NCBI GenBank assembly: GCA_016860845.1
Contig: BOKF01000005.1
Span: forward strand, 186,001 to 250,000
Length of the DNA: 64,000 bases
From: Chloroflexota bacterium
Lineage (GTDB): Bacteria > Chloroflexota > Anaerolineae > 4572-78 > J111
Direction: 5' to 3'
Made by a program: the position numbers and the translations under genes. Shown one piece after another: positions 45,468 through 54,556 of this stretch (within the stretch, counting starts at the first letter, position 1; the number at the start of each line of letters is the position of its first letter). Under the pieces are notes generated by a model. That model saw only the letters and a list, made by a program, of their open reading frames with translations, was not told where the DNA came from and did no database searches.

Positions 45468-46316
45468 TTATTTTCCCTCCAGCCCCGCCAGAAAACAGTC
45501 CAGGTCTTCCTCATCATCCTGGTCAAACCGGCCCAGTTCGGCCAGGATGGCGGCCCGGTTAGGCCCCAAACGCTCGACCAGTTGGCCGATGAGCCGGAGT
45601 CGGCTGGTGTAGGTCTCCAGTTCCGCCCGGCTGACCGGCTCCGGGTTGTGCCCCATGAGATAAAAATCGGCCTCGCAGCGGAGGAGTTGGTCCATCAAGG
45701 GGAACAAGCGCCGGGGGGTGTAACGGCGCGGGGGATGGTATAGGTCGGGGGCCAGGCAGTCGCTCATAAAAACCACCCGCTCTTCGGGAATGAAGACGAT
45801 GATTGAGTCAGGCGCGTGGTCGCCGCCGACGTGGATAAGCTGCGCGCTGATGCCGCCCAAATCCAGCTCTACCTGCCTGGTAAAGGCAATGTCGGGCGGG
45901 CGCAGAATGAGATCGGACCGGTCGGGCAGTTCGGCCTTGATCATATCCCGGCAAAACTCAATCTCCACACCGGCAGCCACGCGCTTATCCAGGGCGGCAT
46001 CGCTCCAATCCCAGCCGGCCATCTCCACCAGGCGACGCCGGGTTTCCTGGTGGGCCAGGGTCGGCAGGCCGATGGTCGCCGCGCCAAAAATGTGATCCCA
46101 GTGCCAGTGGGTCAGCACCAGGAATTGAGGCAGAGCTACCGGGAGCCGGGCCACTTCGGCCAGGAACAGCCGGGCGTGGGCCGGCGAGTTGCCGGCGTCA
46201 ACCAGCAATGTGCTCCGCTCACCCGCCACGACGCCCAAGACGGGCCGGTCGGTGGTAGAATCAGGCGGCAGCCAGTAGACGTGCGGGCTGATTTGGTTCA
46301 GTTTTGATTGACTCAT
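45468..46316 (-). CDS. Metallo-beta-lactamase-fold hydrolase
   Basis: A 282-residue MBL-fold enzyme. The zinc motif HxHxDH is seen as THWHWDHIFG near residues 65-75, a further His in HVGGDHAPDSIIVF and the Asp in VVFMSDCLAPD complete the site, and VVAGERSTLLVDAGNSPAHARLFLAEV is the usual N-terminal strand region. It has no signal peptide. The substrate is unknown; this branch includes hydrolases of thioesters, lactones and similar compounds. It precedes the RNA and serine hydrolase on the same strand but with a separate promoter between. Confidence 0.9.
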   Translation of the reverse strand: MSQSKLNQISPHVYWLPPDSTTDRPVLGVVAGERSTLLVDAGNSPAHARLFLAEVARLPVALPQFLVLTHWHWDHIFGAATIGLPTLAHQETRRRLVEMAGWDWSDAALDKRVAAGVEIEFCRDMIKAELPDRSDLILRPPDIAFTRQVELDLGGISAQLIHVGGDHAPDSIIVFIPEERVVFMSDCLAPDLYHPPRRYTPRRLFPLMDQLLRCEADFYLMGHNPEPVSRAELETYTSRLRLIGQLVERLGPNRAAILAELGRFDQDDEEDLDCFLAGLEGK

Positions 46317-46398
46317 AGGTTTTTGTTACCGGGCTGCGTCGAGTGATGAATCGAGGTTGAGCCGGACCGGTGAGAATGGCAAATTTTACCTGCTTTAT

Positions 46399-46427
46399 TT
46401 GGTTTTGCCAAGCAAACGGGCTATAAT
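46399..46427 (+). promoter_or_regulatory. Predicted promoter of the DUF5107 gene
   Basis: TTGGTT (46399-46404), a 17-bp spacer and a perfect TATAAT (46422-46427). It gives a long leader of about 190 nt before the ATG at 46627, in which no clear structure was found. Confidence 0.55.
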
Positions 46428-46626
46428 CATATAAGATACTGGTTGGAATCAGAAATTTAACAAAGCAATGAACTATTCAGTCCTGTGTCAGCCAGCGACG
46501 ACGGAGCAGGCTGAGACAGTGATGTAGAACGTGTTGACCTCAATTGAAGGGGGTGTCGGCGGCCCAGAAGCTATCAGGCCCAGACAGCCCCTTTTTATGT
46601 TGGCAGCACGCCCCGGAGAGTTCCTC

Positions 46627-49452
46627 ATGAAGACTAATTACCGATTTTGGCCGTCAAAATTCATGAGTATGGTGGCATCTACAATCCTGATTATCGTCGC
46701 CAGTACTCGATCTTTCCCACCCTTTCAACCCGTCGCCCAGGCTGAAAACGCCGCCCAACCGCTCTCTGCCGGTCAAACAGTGGTCAGCTTTACCACGATT
46801 ACCCTCCCCACCCACCCGGTGGATCAGGCCCTCACCTACGTGCTCAACCCGACCTATAACATCTCCTATGCCCGGCTGGATCGCAGCCGCTACGACAGCG
46901 GGCGGTTGGTCAACCGGACCTTTAACCTGATTATCCTGGAAAATGACTATCTCAAGCTGAGCCTTATGCCCGAATTGGGTGGGCGGATCTACCAGGCCAT
47001 CTTCAAACCGACCGGCAACAATATGTTTTATCAAAACCCGGTGCTGAAACCGTCGCCGTGGGGACCGCCGGAGATGGGTTGGTGGCTGGCTGCCGGCGGC
47101 ATGGAGTGGGGCTTGCCGGTCGAAGAGCACGGCTACGAATGGGGGATTCCCTGGAATTATCAAATAACCGACCTGCCGGATGGCGTCATGGTCGAACTTT
47201 GGGACTCGACTGCGCCGGACCGGCTGCGGGCCAAGGTGGCTGTCACCCTGCCGGATGACGCTGCCTTTTTCCAGGTCGCCCCAACCCTGGAGAATCCGAC
47301 GGCCACCCCCATTGACTACAAATTTTGGTTGAACGCGATGCTTGCCCCCGGCGCGGCCAACGGGGTTAGCCCCAATTTGCGGATCATTATGCCGACCAAC
47401 GAAGTGACCGTCCATTCTACCGGCGACCGCCGCCTGCCCGGACCCTGGACCGCCGCGGGTTGGCCCGTTCACAACGGCGTTGATTGGAGTCGGCTGGGCA
47501 ACTGGCGCGAATGGTACGGTTTTTTCCAGCGCCCGGCCGCGGCCGGCGACTTTCAGGCCATCTATGATGAAGGTTACGACGAAGGCGTGGTGCGGACCTA
47601 CGACAGCCGGGTCGCCCAGGGAGCCAAATTCTTCGCCTTCGGCTCCGGCCCCAACGCCCTTTCCCCCGATCTCTACACTGACGACAACTCCAGCTATGTT
47701 GAAATCCACGGCGGCGCTGCTCCCACCTTTGCGGATACGCGCCGGCTGGAGCCGCATACCAGCCTAAGCTGGCAGGAGCGCTGGTATCCCGTCGCCGGCC
47801 TGGGCAGCCTGACCTGGGCCAACGACCGGCTGGCCCTGCGCCTGGAAGACAACGGAGATCAAACCCGCCTGCGCCTGGCCGTCACCCGCCCAACCTTGGG
47901 GGCGCGCATCTTATTATTACGCCGCACCACCAATGAAGTTCTCTTGGACACCCAGGTTTCGCTGCAGCCGGGTCAGCCCTATGCCTCGCCTGTTCTGACG
48001 CTGCCCAATTTGACTCCGGCAGAGATGGCGGTTCTGGTTTACGATAGCAACAACACTCAGTTGGGGGCTTATCAGTATCAGGGCGGTTCGATTTTTACGC
48101 CGACGCCCGGCCCCAGCCCAACTTCCACGCCCAGCCCGGCCTGGCAGGGTAGACTGCTCCGCACCATCCCGATCTACGGCTGGTCTAGCATTGCCCGCAT
48201 CTGGGTCAGAAATAAGATGGGGCTGCCCGTAACCATTGCTGCCGAAAACGGGGGTTGGCGCACCGTTGGCTACGTGGGCACAAAGCCGGAGTACGGTGTT
48301 GACGCGCTGGAATTCGCCCCGCTCGCCCCCGGCGTCTACCTGATTACCCCGCAGGGCTTGAACACGACCTTTCGCTTGTACTTGACGGCCAGCACCATTG
48401 CCGAAGTGCTTTTTGAGGAAGGCCAGGCCGCCCCTCAAACCCCTACGCCAGCAGCAACGGCCAGCCCGACCCCTGTCCCTGGAGCAACCTTTACGCCCAC
48501 CCCTACGGCGACACCCACGGCTTCAGCCACAGCCACCCCTCTCCCAACGCCGACCCTGTCGCCGACTCCGACCGCTACACCCACCCCAGTCACCTCGTCT
48601 GGCTGGACTGGCCGGATCAAGCGGATGGTGCGGATCGGGGGCTGGTCAAGTATTACCCGCATCTGGGTGAGCGGCCAAAAGCAAGTGCCGGTCACGTTGG
48701 CGGCGGTCAATTGGAACTGGCGGGTGACGGCCTCCACCGGCTCGAAACCCGAATACGGCCTGGATGCGCTGGAATTTGCCCCAGTGACTCCCGGCCGCTA
48801 CAGCCTGACGGTGCCCAGCCTGTCGGCCCGCTTTGATTTTGATATACCATCCAGCACGCTGGCGGAGATCATCTTTGAACCGGTCAACCCACCCACGGCC
48901 ACCGCCACGCCAACGTCGTTGGTCACACCCACAGCCACGGCGACGCCCACGCCTTCCTCGACCGCCACCCTGACGCCCAGCCCGGTCCCCACCCTGCCTG
49001 AAGCGACGCCGACTGAGACACTGCCTGCTCCCCTTCCAACCCTGACCGGGACGCCTCCGTCGGGAGAGACGCCGGCAATCACGCCCTCGGTCACAATTTC
49101 TCCAACCGGAACGATCACTCCCACCGGAACCGCAACACCGACTCCGACGAGTCCCGCTTGGCGGGTCAGTGTTCCCACCAATATCACCATACCTGGCAAC
49201 TGGTTCGCCGTCATTCGGGTCAGCGTGGACGGGCTGCTCAGGCACCCGGTCCATTTGACGATGGTCACGACCGGTAACCCTTACCGCGCCACCTGCCTGA
49301 CCGGTTCAAAGCCGGAGTACGGTCCTTACTTCTGCGAATTTGCCCCGCTCATTCCCGGCCAGTACCAGCTCACCGCCGACGGCGTAGATGTTTCAACCAC
49401 CCTGGAGGTGGGCCGAGGCGGCGTGGCCGTGGTCCTCTTTGAGCGGAATTAA
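46627..49452 (+). CDS. Secreted DUF5107-type protein with three repeated C-terminal domains
   Basis: A 941-residue exported protein. After a signal segment (about residues 1-40) comes a DUF5107-like region related to aldose-epimerase-type sugar-binding folds (LMPELGGRIYQAIFKPTGNNMFYQNPVLKP, WWLAAGGMEWGLPVEEHGYEWG). Three domains of about 80 residues follow near 518-600, 672-750 and 858-941. Each carries a [GS]KPEYG or TKPEYG motif and an EFAP-[LV]-x-PG turn, and they are joined by Thr/Pro linkers. The first two also share GWSSI-x-RIWV. It is probably a polysaccharide-interacting surface protein. The ATG at 46627 is chosen since the upstream frame lacks a ribosome binding site. Confidence 0.82.
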   Translation: MKTNYRFWPSKFMSMVASTILIIVASTRSFPPFQPVAQAENAAQPLSAGQTVVSFTTITLPTHPVDQALTYVLNPTYNISYARLDRSRYDSGRLVNRTFNLIILENDYLKLSLMPELGGRIYQAIFKPTGNNMFYQNPVLKPSPWGPPEMGWWLAAGGMEWGLPVEEHGYEWGIPWNYQITDLPDGVMVELWDSTAPDRLRAKVAVTLPDDAAFFQVAPTLENPTATPIDYKFWLNAMLAPGAANGVSPNLRIIMPTNEVTVHSTGDRRLPGPWTAAGWPVHNGVDWSRLGNWREWYGFFQRPAAAGDFQAIYDEGYDEGVVRTYDSRVAQGAKFFAFGSGPNALSPDLYTDDNSSYVEIHGGAAPTFADTRRLEPHTSLSWQERWYPVAGLGSLTWANDRLALRLEDNGDQTRLRLAVTRPTLGARILLLRRTTNEVLLDTQVSLQPGQPYASPVLTLPNLTPAEMAVLVYDSNNTQLGAYQYQGGSIFTPTPGPSPTSTPSPAWQGRLLRTIPIYGWSSIARIWVRNKMGLPVTIAAENGGWRTVGYVGTKPEYGVDALEFAPLAPGVYLITPQGLNTTFRLYLTASTIAEVLFEEGQAAPQTPTPAATASPTPVPGATFTPTPTATPTASATATPLPTPTLSPTPTATPTPVTSSGWTGRIKRMVRIGGWSSITRIWVSGQKQVPVTLAAVNWNWRVTASTGSKPEYGLDALEFAPVTPGRYSLTVPSLSARFDFDIPSSTLAEIIFEPVNPPTATATPTSLVTPTATATPTPSSTATLTPSPVPTLPEATPTETLPAPLPTLTGTPPSGETPAITPSVTISPTGTITPTGTATPTPTSPAWRVSVPTNITIPGNWFAVIRVSVDGLLRHPVHLTMVTTGNPYRATCLTGSKPEYGPYFCEFAPLIPGQYQLTADGVDVSTTLEVGRGGVAVVLFERN

Positions 49453-49466
49453 GTCCCTGTTGCGAA

Positions 49467-49495
49467 ACCGCAGAGGTTTATAAAACCTCTGCGGT
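49467..49495 (+). terminator. Perfect 13-bp hairpin after the DUF5107 gene
   Basis: ACCGCAGAGGTTT and AAACCTCTGCGGT pair across a 3-nt loop, 14 bp after the stop codon. Its T-run is short. It also resembles the CCGCAGAG words of the family G repeats, so it may be both a repeat and a terminator. Confidence 0.65.
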
Positions 49496-49517
49496 CTGCC
49501 TTAACCAGCGCGAAGGT

Positions 49518-49546
49518 TTGACAAGCATTTGCGTCAATGATATACT
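49518..49546 (+). promoter_or_regulatory. Predicted promoter of the catabolic operon at 49656
   Basis: TTGACA (49518-49523), a 17-bp spacer and TATACT (49541-49546). The expected start site is near 49553, overlapping the first operator-like repeat. Confidence 0.78.
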
Positions 49547-49552
49547 TGCCTA

Positions 49553-49585
49553 TGTGCAATTGAACGAAATTTGTGCAATTGCACA
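49553..49585 (+). promoter_or_regulatory. Palindromic operator pair at the transcription start
   Basis: TGTGCAATTG occurs twice, at 49553-49562 and 49572-49581. The second copy extends to TGTGCAATTGCACA (49572-49585), a perfect 14-bp palindrome. The first copy is an imperfect form. Placement directly over and after the predicted start site is typical of a repressor site. A direct repeat TTGTTGTCC is found further on at 49601 and 49613. The regulator is not identified; the ROK protein in the operon has no DNA-binding domain. Confidence 0.6.
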
Positions 49586-49655
49586 TAAAGGCAAAGAATT
49601 TTGTTGTCCAAATTGTTGTCCCACTTTTGAATTTAAAGGGAGATTGATTTACATT

Positions 49656-49991
49656 ATGAGCCAGCACCAGCCGGAGAAACCGGCCAGAGTTTTGCGCCAC
49701 GTCGTCTTGTTTAGCTTCAAAGAAGGGGCGACCCTGACCCAAATCCAGGAAATTGAACGAACCTTTGCGGATTTGCCGGGCCAGATCGAAACCATCTACG
49801 ATTTCGAGTGGGGCACAGATGTCAGCGTCGAGCAGCTCAGCCAGGGCTTTAGCCACTGCTTCCTGGTGACGTTTCTCACCGAGGCTGCCCGCGACGCCTA
49901 CTTACCCCACCCGGCGCACCAGGCGTTTGTCGAAAAATTGAGACCGCACCTCGAAAAGGCGCTGGTCATTGATTATTGGGCAACGAGGTAA
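49656..49991 (+). CDS. Dabb (stress-responsive A/B barrel) domain protein
   Basis: A 111-residue small alpha-beta barrel protein. The Dabb signature is LRHVVLFSFKEGATLTQIQEIERTF at the N-terminus and FSHCFLVTFLTEAARDAYLPHPAHQAF in the middle. Members are dimers that include polyketide cyclases and stress proteins; in catabolic operons they may act on reactive sugar derivatives. The ATG at 49656 follows GGGAG at 13 bp. An in-frame upstream extension would start before the promoter's transcription start, so it is not used. First gene of the operon. Confidence 0.88.
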   Translation: MSQHQPEKPARVLRHVVLFSFKEGATLTQIQEIERTFADLPGQIETIYDFEWGTDVSVEQLSQGFSHCFLVTFLTEAARDAYLPHPAHQAFVEKLRPHLEKALVIDYWATR

Positions 49992-49997
49992 ACACGA

Positions 49998-51146
49998 ATG
50001 AAAAAAGTTGGCATTGCTATGATTGGCTATGGCGGCATTGGCCGGGTTCACGCTATGGCTTACCGGGACATCCCCTTTCACTACGGCCTGCCCGCCGACA
50101 GCTTCGAGATTGTCGGCGTGGCGACCAGCCGCCCGGAAACGGCGCAGGCCGCGGCCCGCGAAATTGGCTGTGAGGTTTGGACAGCAGATTACCGCGAACT
50201 CCTGGCCCGCCCGGATGTGCATGCCGTTGACTGCTGCGCCCCCAATTACCGCCACGAAGAAATCGTGCTGGCCGCTGCGGCGTCCGGCAAGCACATCTAC
50301 TGCGAGAAGCCGCTGGCTATGAGCGTGGCCGAGGGGCAGCGTATGGTCGAGGTGGTGGAAAAAGCCGGGGTTAAAACCCAGATGACCTTCAACTTTCGCT
50401 TCTTTCCGGCCATCAGCCGCGCCCGCCAGTTGATCGAAGCCGGATTTGTGGGCCGGGTCTTTTCATTCCGTGGGCGCTACCATCGCGCCAGTTACATTGA
50501 TCCCAACAAACCACTCTCCTGGCGGCTGCGCAAAGAGGTTTCGGGTGGGGGAGCGCTGTTCGACCTGGGCGCGCACGTGCTGGACCTGATTTACTTTTTG
50601 CTGGGCGATTTTAGCTCGGTGCAGGCCACGCTGGAAACACTGATCAAGGCGCGGCCCCTCGCCGCCGGATCGGTGGAGAAGGGAGAGGTAGATGTGGACG
50701 ATTTGGCCCTGCTGCATGTCCGTCTGGCCGACGGCACGCTGGGCTTGATCGAAGCCTCGCGGATGGGCACCGGCGCGACCAATGATCTGCAAATCGAGAT
50801 TTTTGGCGACCGGGGCGCGATTCGTTTCAGCCTGGCCGATCCCAGCTTTCTGGAAGTGTACGACGTGCGCGAGCCGGACCAGCCCTTCGGCGGACTGCGC
50901 GGCTTCCGCAAGATCGAAGCGGCCCAGCGCTATGCCGGTCAAAAATCACCCGATTGGACCATGGCTCCCGGCTTTGTGCGCTGCCACGCCGAGTGTCAGT
51001 ACCAGTTTCTAAAAGCGGTGGCCGAGGATACCCCGGCGGCGCCCTCCATGGCCGATGGACTGAAAATTCAGGCGGTCATGGAAGCCGCCGCTCGCGCTTC
51101 ATCTGAGGGCCGCTGGGTGGATGTAGCCGAGGTGTACCATGAATGA
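49998..51146 (+). CDS. Gfo/Idh/MocA-family oxidoreductase
   Basis: A 382-residue NAD(P)-dependent dehydrogenase. Rossmann motif GIAMIGYGGIGRVHAMAY (residues 4-21), EKPLAMSVAEGQRM with the conserved Lys-Pro, and a C-terminal domain with GGGALFDLGAHVLDLIYFLLG. It starts 6 bp after the Dabb gene and overlaps the ROK gene by 8 bp, so it is in the same operon. It probably oxidises a sugar, glycoside or inositol-like substrate. Its sequence differs from the Gfo/Idh protein at 24863. Confidence 0.92.
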   Translation: MKKVGIAMIGYGGIGRVHAMAYRDIPFHYGLPADSFEIVGVATSRPETAQAAAREIGCEVWTADYRELLARPDVHAVDCCAPNYRHEEIVLAAAASGKHIYCEKPLAMSVAEGQRMVEVVEKAGVKTQMTFNFRFFPAISRARQLIEAGFVGRVFSFRGRYHRASYIDPNKPLSWRLRKEVSGGGALFDLGAHVLDLIYFLLGDFSSVQATLETLIKARPLAAGSVEKGEVDVDDLALLHVRLADGTLGLIEASRMGTGATNDLQIEIFGDRGAIRFSLADPSFLEVYDVREPDQPFGGLRGFRKIEAAQRYAGQKSPDWTMAPGFVRCHAECQYQFLKAVAEDTPAAPSMADGLKIQAVMEAAARASSEGRWVDVAEVYHE

Positions 51147-52095
51147 TTGGGTCGTCGGGATAGATTTGGGTGCGACCAAGATCGCCCTGGGCCTCATTGA
51201 CCCTTCTGATCGCATTGTCGCCCACTGCCGCATTCCCACCCAAGTTCTGGAGGGTCCCCAGGTGGCGGTTGAACGCACCGCCCAAAGTATCGCCGAACTG
51301 GCCCAGGCGCTGCCGTCGGGCCAACAAATCGCGGCGGTTGGTATTTGCAGCCCCGGCCCAATTGACCACGAAGCGGGCATGATCATTGATCCGCCTAACC
51401 TGACCGGCTGGCGCAATGTCCCGCTGCGGCAGATGCTGGCCGAGCGGCTGAACATGCCGGTGCGGCTGGAGCACGATGCCAAAGCTTCAGCCCTGGGCGA
51501 GTATTACTACGGCGTGGGCCGGGGCGAGCGGAGCATGGTCTATATTGTGGTCGGGACGGGCGTGGGGGCGGCCATTATTATTGAGGGACAGCTTTATCGC
51601 GGCCTGCACAACTCGGCTGGCGAAGTCGGCCACATTACCATTGACCGCGATGGCGAAAAAGGCAGCTCCGGGATTAACGGTAATGTCGAGTCGTTCATGT
51701 CCGGCCCCTTCCTGGTGCGGCGCTATGAGCGGCTGCTGGCCCAGACCCAACAACCGCCGCCCAGCCAGCCTGTCACCGGCGAGTTGGTGGCGCAGTTAGC
51801 CACACAGGGTGACGAATTGGCCCGACAGGTCATGACCCAGGCCGGGGAGGCGCTGGGGATTACCGTCGCCTCGCTGGCGATGATCTTGGATATTGACCTG
51901 TACGTGATTGGCAGCAGTGTCGCCAAAGCCGGCGCTTTATTCCTGGAGCCGGCCCGCCGGGCCGTGCCCAATTACTGTTTTCAATCCGTGGCCGAAAAAG
52001 TGCGGATTGCCCCGGCCGGCCTGGGCGACGACGGCCCCATTTTAGGCTGCGGCTGGCTGGCTCGCCAGGCCCTGTTGGAAGAAGGCCGCCGGTGA
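51139..52095 (+). CDS. ROK-family sugar kinase lacking zinc-site cysteines
   Basis: A 318-residue ROK protein without an HTH, so a kinase rather than a repressor. Motifs are GIDLGATKIALGLID (phosphate-binding), LEHDAKASALGEYYYG with the catalytic Asp, and VVGTGVGAAIIIEGQLYRG. The zinc motif CxCGxxGCxE usual in glucokinase-type members is replaced by GSSGINGNVE, with no Cys; the preceding GHITIDRDG is retained. It may phosphorylate glucose or another hexose. Its start lies within the end of the Gfo/Idh gene and its stop overlaps the next gene's GTG. Confidence 0.9.
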   Translation: MNDWVVGIDLGATKIALGLIDPSDRIVAHCRIPTQVLEGPQVAVERTAQSIAELAQALPSGQQIAAVGICSPGPIDHEAGMIIDPPNLTGWRNVPLRQMLAERLNMPVRLEHDAKASALGEYYYGVGRGERSMVYIVVGTGVGAAIIIEGQLYRGLHNSAGEVGHITIDRDGEKGSSGINGNVESFMSGPFLVRRYERLLAQTQQPPPSQPVTGELVAQLATQGDELARQVMTQAGEALGITVASLAMILDIDLYVIGSSVAKAGALFLEPARRAVPNYCFQSVAEKVRIAPAGLGDDGPILGCGWLARQALLEEGRR

Positions 52096-54509
52096 GCCAA
52101 CAGCTTGATCCCATTTGCGCCTTTCCCCCGGCCGAGTGGGAAACCACCCGGCCCTCCGAGCGGGCGGCGCGGCTCAAAAGGCGGCTGTTTGAAACCGAGC
52201 GCTGGATTGATGTAGAGCGCGCCCGTTTCGCTACGGAAAGTTATCGGGCTACGGAGGGCCAGCCCATCGCCCTCCGCCGGGCTAAAATGTTGCTGCACCT
52301 CGTTCGCTCGATGAGCCTGGCCATCCATCCCGACGAGCTGATTGTCGGCAATCGCTCGGTGGGGCCGCGCATGGGCGTCATTGCCCCGGAGGGCGCGGTC
52401 GAGTGGGTGGATCGAGAACTGGAGATTCTGCCGACCCGCCCCCAGGACAGATTTCAGATCAACACGGACCAAATCAAAGAACTGCGGGCCGAGATCTTTC
52501 CTTACTGGCGCGGCCAGACGCTGGAAGATATTGTTGCCGCGCGTATTCCTGAGGGTGTGGGGCGGGCTGTTCGGGGGAAAGCCTTCTCCTTAAATCAGAC
52601 CGACCACGCCCAGGGCCATATCCTGCCGGACGTCGAGATCTGGCTGCACCTGGGTATCTGCGGCCTGCGCCAGAAAGTGCTGGCAACCCGGCAGCGGCCT
52701 GAGGTTCAGACAGAAGCGCAGCAAATCTTTTACGAAGCCAGCCTGATTGCTTTGCAAGCGGCGCAAGAGTTGATGCAGCGCTACGCCGGCCTGGCCCGGC
52801 AACTGGCCGAAACCTGCCCCGAAGCGGCGCGGCGGCAAGAATTGGCCCAGATTGCCGAAGTTTGCGACTGGCTGGCGGAACATCCGGCGCGTGATTTCCG
52901 GGAGGCGCTGCAGGCGGTCTGGTTCCTCTTTGTGCTTCTGCAAATCGAGTCGAACGCCAGCAGCTTCTCGCCGGGCCGCTTTGACCAGTATATGCTGCCC
53001 TACCTGGAACGTGATTTGGCCTCGGGCCGGCTGACGCTGCCGCAGGCCCAGGAGCTGCTGGAATACCTGTGGCTCAAATTCAGCGAGGTGGTCTTACTGC
53101 GCAGCAGCAAAAGCGCCCGCTACTTTGCCGGTTTTCCCATCGGCTTCAATATTGTCCTGGGCGGGCAGCGGCCCGGCGGCGGCGACGCCACCACCCTCCT
53201 CAGTTACATGGCTCTGCGCGCCCAGGCTGACCTGGGGCTGACCCAACCCAACCTGTCCATCCGCCTCCACCAAAACAGCCCGGAAGCGTTTTTGCAGGCG
53301 GCGGCTTTTGTCATTGGCCGGGGCAGCGGCATGCCGCAGGTTTTCAACGACGAGGTCATTATCCCGGCTCAATTGAACCGGGGTGTCGCTCCCGCCGATG
53401 CGCTCAACTATGCTGTCGTCGGGTGCGTCGAACTGTCCACGCCCGGCAAGGCGCTGGGCTGGAGCGATGCGGCCATGTTCAACTTGACCCGCGTGTTGGA
53501 ACTGACCCTCTTCGGCGGCAAAGACCCGCAAACTGGGGAGCAGGTTGGCCTGGCAACCCCGTCCCTCGACCGGATGAGCAGCTTCGCCGAACTGGAAGCA
53601 GCCTACGAACAGCAGTTGGCCCATTTTGTCCGGCTCATGGTCAAAGGCTGCAACATCGTAGATGCCATCCACGCTGAAATTTACCCTTCCCCGTTTTTAT
53701 CCCTGGTCATCTCGGATTGTCTCGAACGCGGGTTGGATGTGACCGCCGGAGGGGCGCATTACAATTTTTCCGGGGTCCAGGGGGTGCAGCTGGCCAATGT
53801 AGCCGACAGTCTGGCCGCGCTGCGCCAGGCCGTTTTTGACGACAAGTGGCTCACGGCGGCGGACCTACTGGCCGCGCTCAAAGAAGATTTTGCCGGGCGC
53901 GAGGTGCTGCGCCAGCGGCTCATCAACCGCGTGCCCAAGTATGGCAATGACGACGACCGGGTGGACCAGTACGCCCATAAGTGGGGTAATCGCTACAGTG
54001 AGTTGGTCGGCCAGCACCCGACGATTCGTGGCGGCGTCTACCAGCCGGGCTTTTATACGGTCTCGGCCCATGTGCCGATGGGCGCGAATGTCGGGGCTAC
54101 GCCCGACGGCCGCCGCGCCGGGACACCGCTGGCCGATGGAGGGCTGTCGCCCTCGGCGGGGCGGGACCGGCGGGGCGCGACGGCGGCGCTCAACTCGGTC
54201 GGCAAGATCAACCTCCAACTGGCCTCGAACGGCACGCTTCTCAATATGAAGTTTCAGCCCTCATTTTTTGCCGGGCCGGCGGCGCTCAAAAAGTTTGTCA
54301 CGCTTCTGCGCGGCTTCGGCAAGCTGCACATCCCCCACGTCCAGTTCAACGTGGTTTCGGCGGAAACGCTGCGGCAGGCCCAGGCCCACCCCGAAGAATA
54401 CCGCTCCCTGGTGGTGCGGGTCGCCGGTTACAGCGCCTACTTCACCGAATTGGATAAAATGCTGCAGGACGAGATTATCAGCCGGACCGAATTTACAGAT
54501 GTTGGCTGA
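52092..54509 (+). CDS. Glycyl radical enzyme (PFL/diol dehydratase family)
   Basis: An 805-residue glycyl radical enzyme. The active-site thiyl-radical Cys and general-base Glu are in VVGCVELSTPG near residue 450, and the radical Gly is in the C-terminal RVAGYSAYF near residue 783. The GCVE motif groups it with glycerol and diol dehydratases and C-C/C-N lyases (PflD-like) rather than pyruvate formate-lyase. GTG start, overlapping the ROK stop codon (GTGA). No activating radical-SAM enzyme is encoded in the window. With a sugar-acid dehydratase and two dehydrogenases nearby, a diol or sugar-derived substrate is plausible. Confidence 0.9.
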   Translation: MSQQLDPICAFPPAEWETTRPSERAARLKRRLFETERWIDVERARFATESYRATEGQPIALRRAKMLLHLVRSMSLAIHPDELIVGNRSVGPRMGVIAPEGAVEWVDRELEILPTRPQDRFQINTDQIKELRAEIFPYWRGQTLEDIVAARIPEGVGRAVRGKAFSLNQTDHAQGHILPDVEIWLHLGICGLRQKVLATRQRPEVQTEAQQIFYEASLIALQAAQELMQRYAGLARQLAETCPEAARRQELAQIAEVCDWLAEHPARDFREALQAVWFLFVLLQIESNASSFSPGRFDQYMLPYLERDLASGRLTLPQAQELLEYLWLKFSEVVLLRSSKSARYFAGFPIGFNIVLGGQRPGGGDATTLLSYMALRAQADLGLTQPNLSIRLHQNSPEAFLQAAAFVIGRGSGMPQVFNDEVIIPAQLNRGVAPADALNYAVVGCVELSTPGKALGWSDAAMFNLTRVLELTLFGGKDPQTGEQVGLATPSLDRMSSFAELEAAYEQQLAHFVRLMVKGCNIVDAIHAEIYPSPFLSLVISDCLERGLDVTAGGAHYNFSGVQGVQLANVADSLAALRQAVFDDKWLTAADLLAALKEDFAGREVLRQRLINRVPKYGNDDDRVDQYAHKWGNRYSELVGQHPTIRGGVYQPGFYTVSAHVPMGANVGATPDGRRAGTPLADGGLSPSAGRDRRGATAALNSVGKINLQLASNGTLLNMKFQPSFFAGPAALKKFVTLLRGFGKLHIPHVQFNVVSAETLRQAQAHPEEYRSLVVRVAGYSAYFTELDKMLQDEIISRTEFTDVG

Positions 54510-54522
54510 TCTCCAGGGGCCT

Positions 54523-54549
54523 GTAGGACAAGTTGTCAACTTGTCCTAC
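54523..54549. repeat. Palindrome C, copy 2 (possible bidirectional terminator)
   Basis: A perfect 13-bp inverted repeat (GTAGGACAAGTTG / CAACTTGTCCTAC) around one base, identical to the one at 11356-11382. It fills the gap between two convergent operons and may terminate both. Confidence 0.7.
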
Positions 54550-54556
54550 ACTTCAC

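Noticed and set aside
49594..49655. A second Cys-rich leader (KEFCCPNCC) upstream of the Dabb gene
   Set aside because: The frame has no start codon after the predicted transcription start, no stop before the gene and no terminator. It is probably non-coding repeat DNA.
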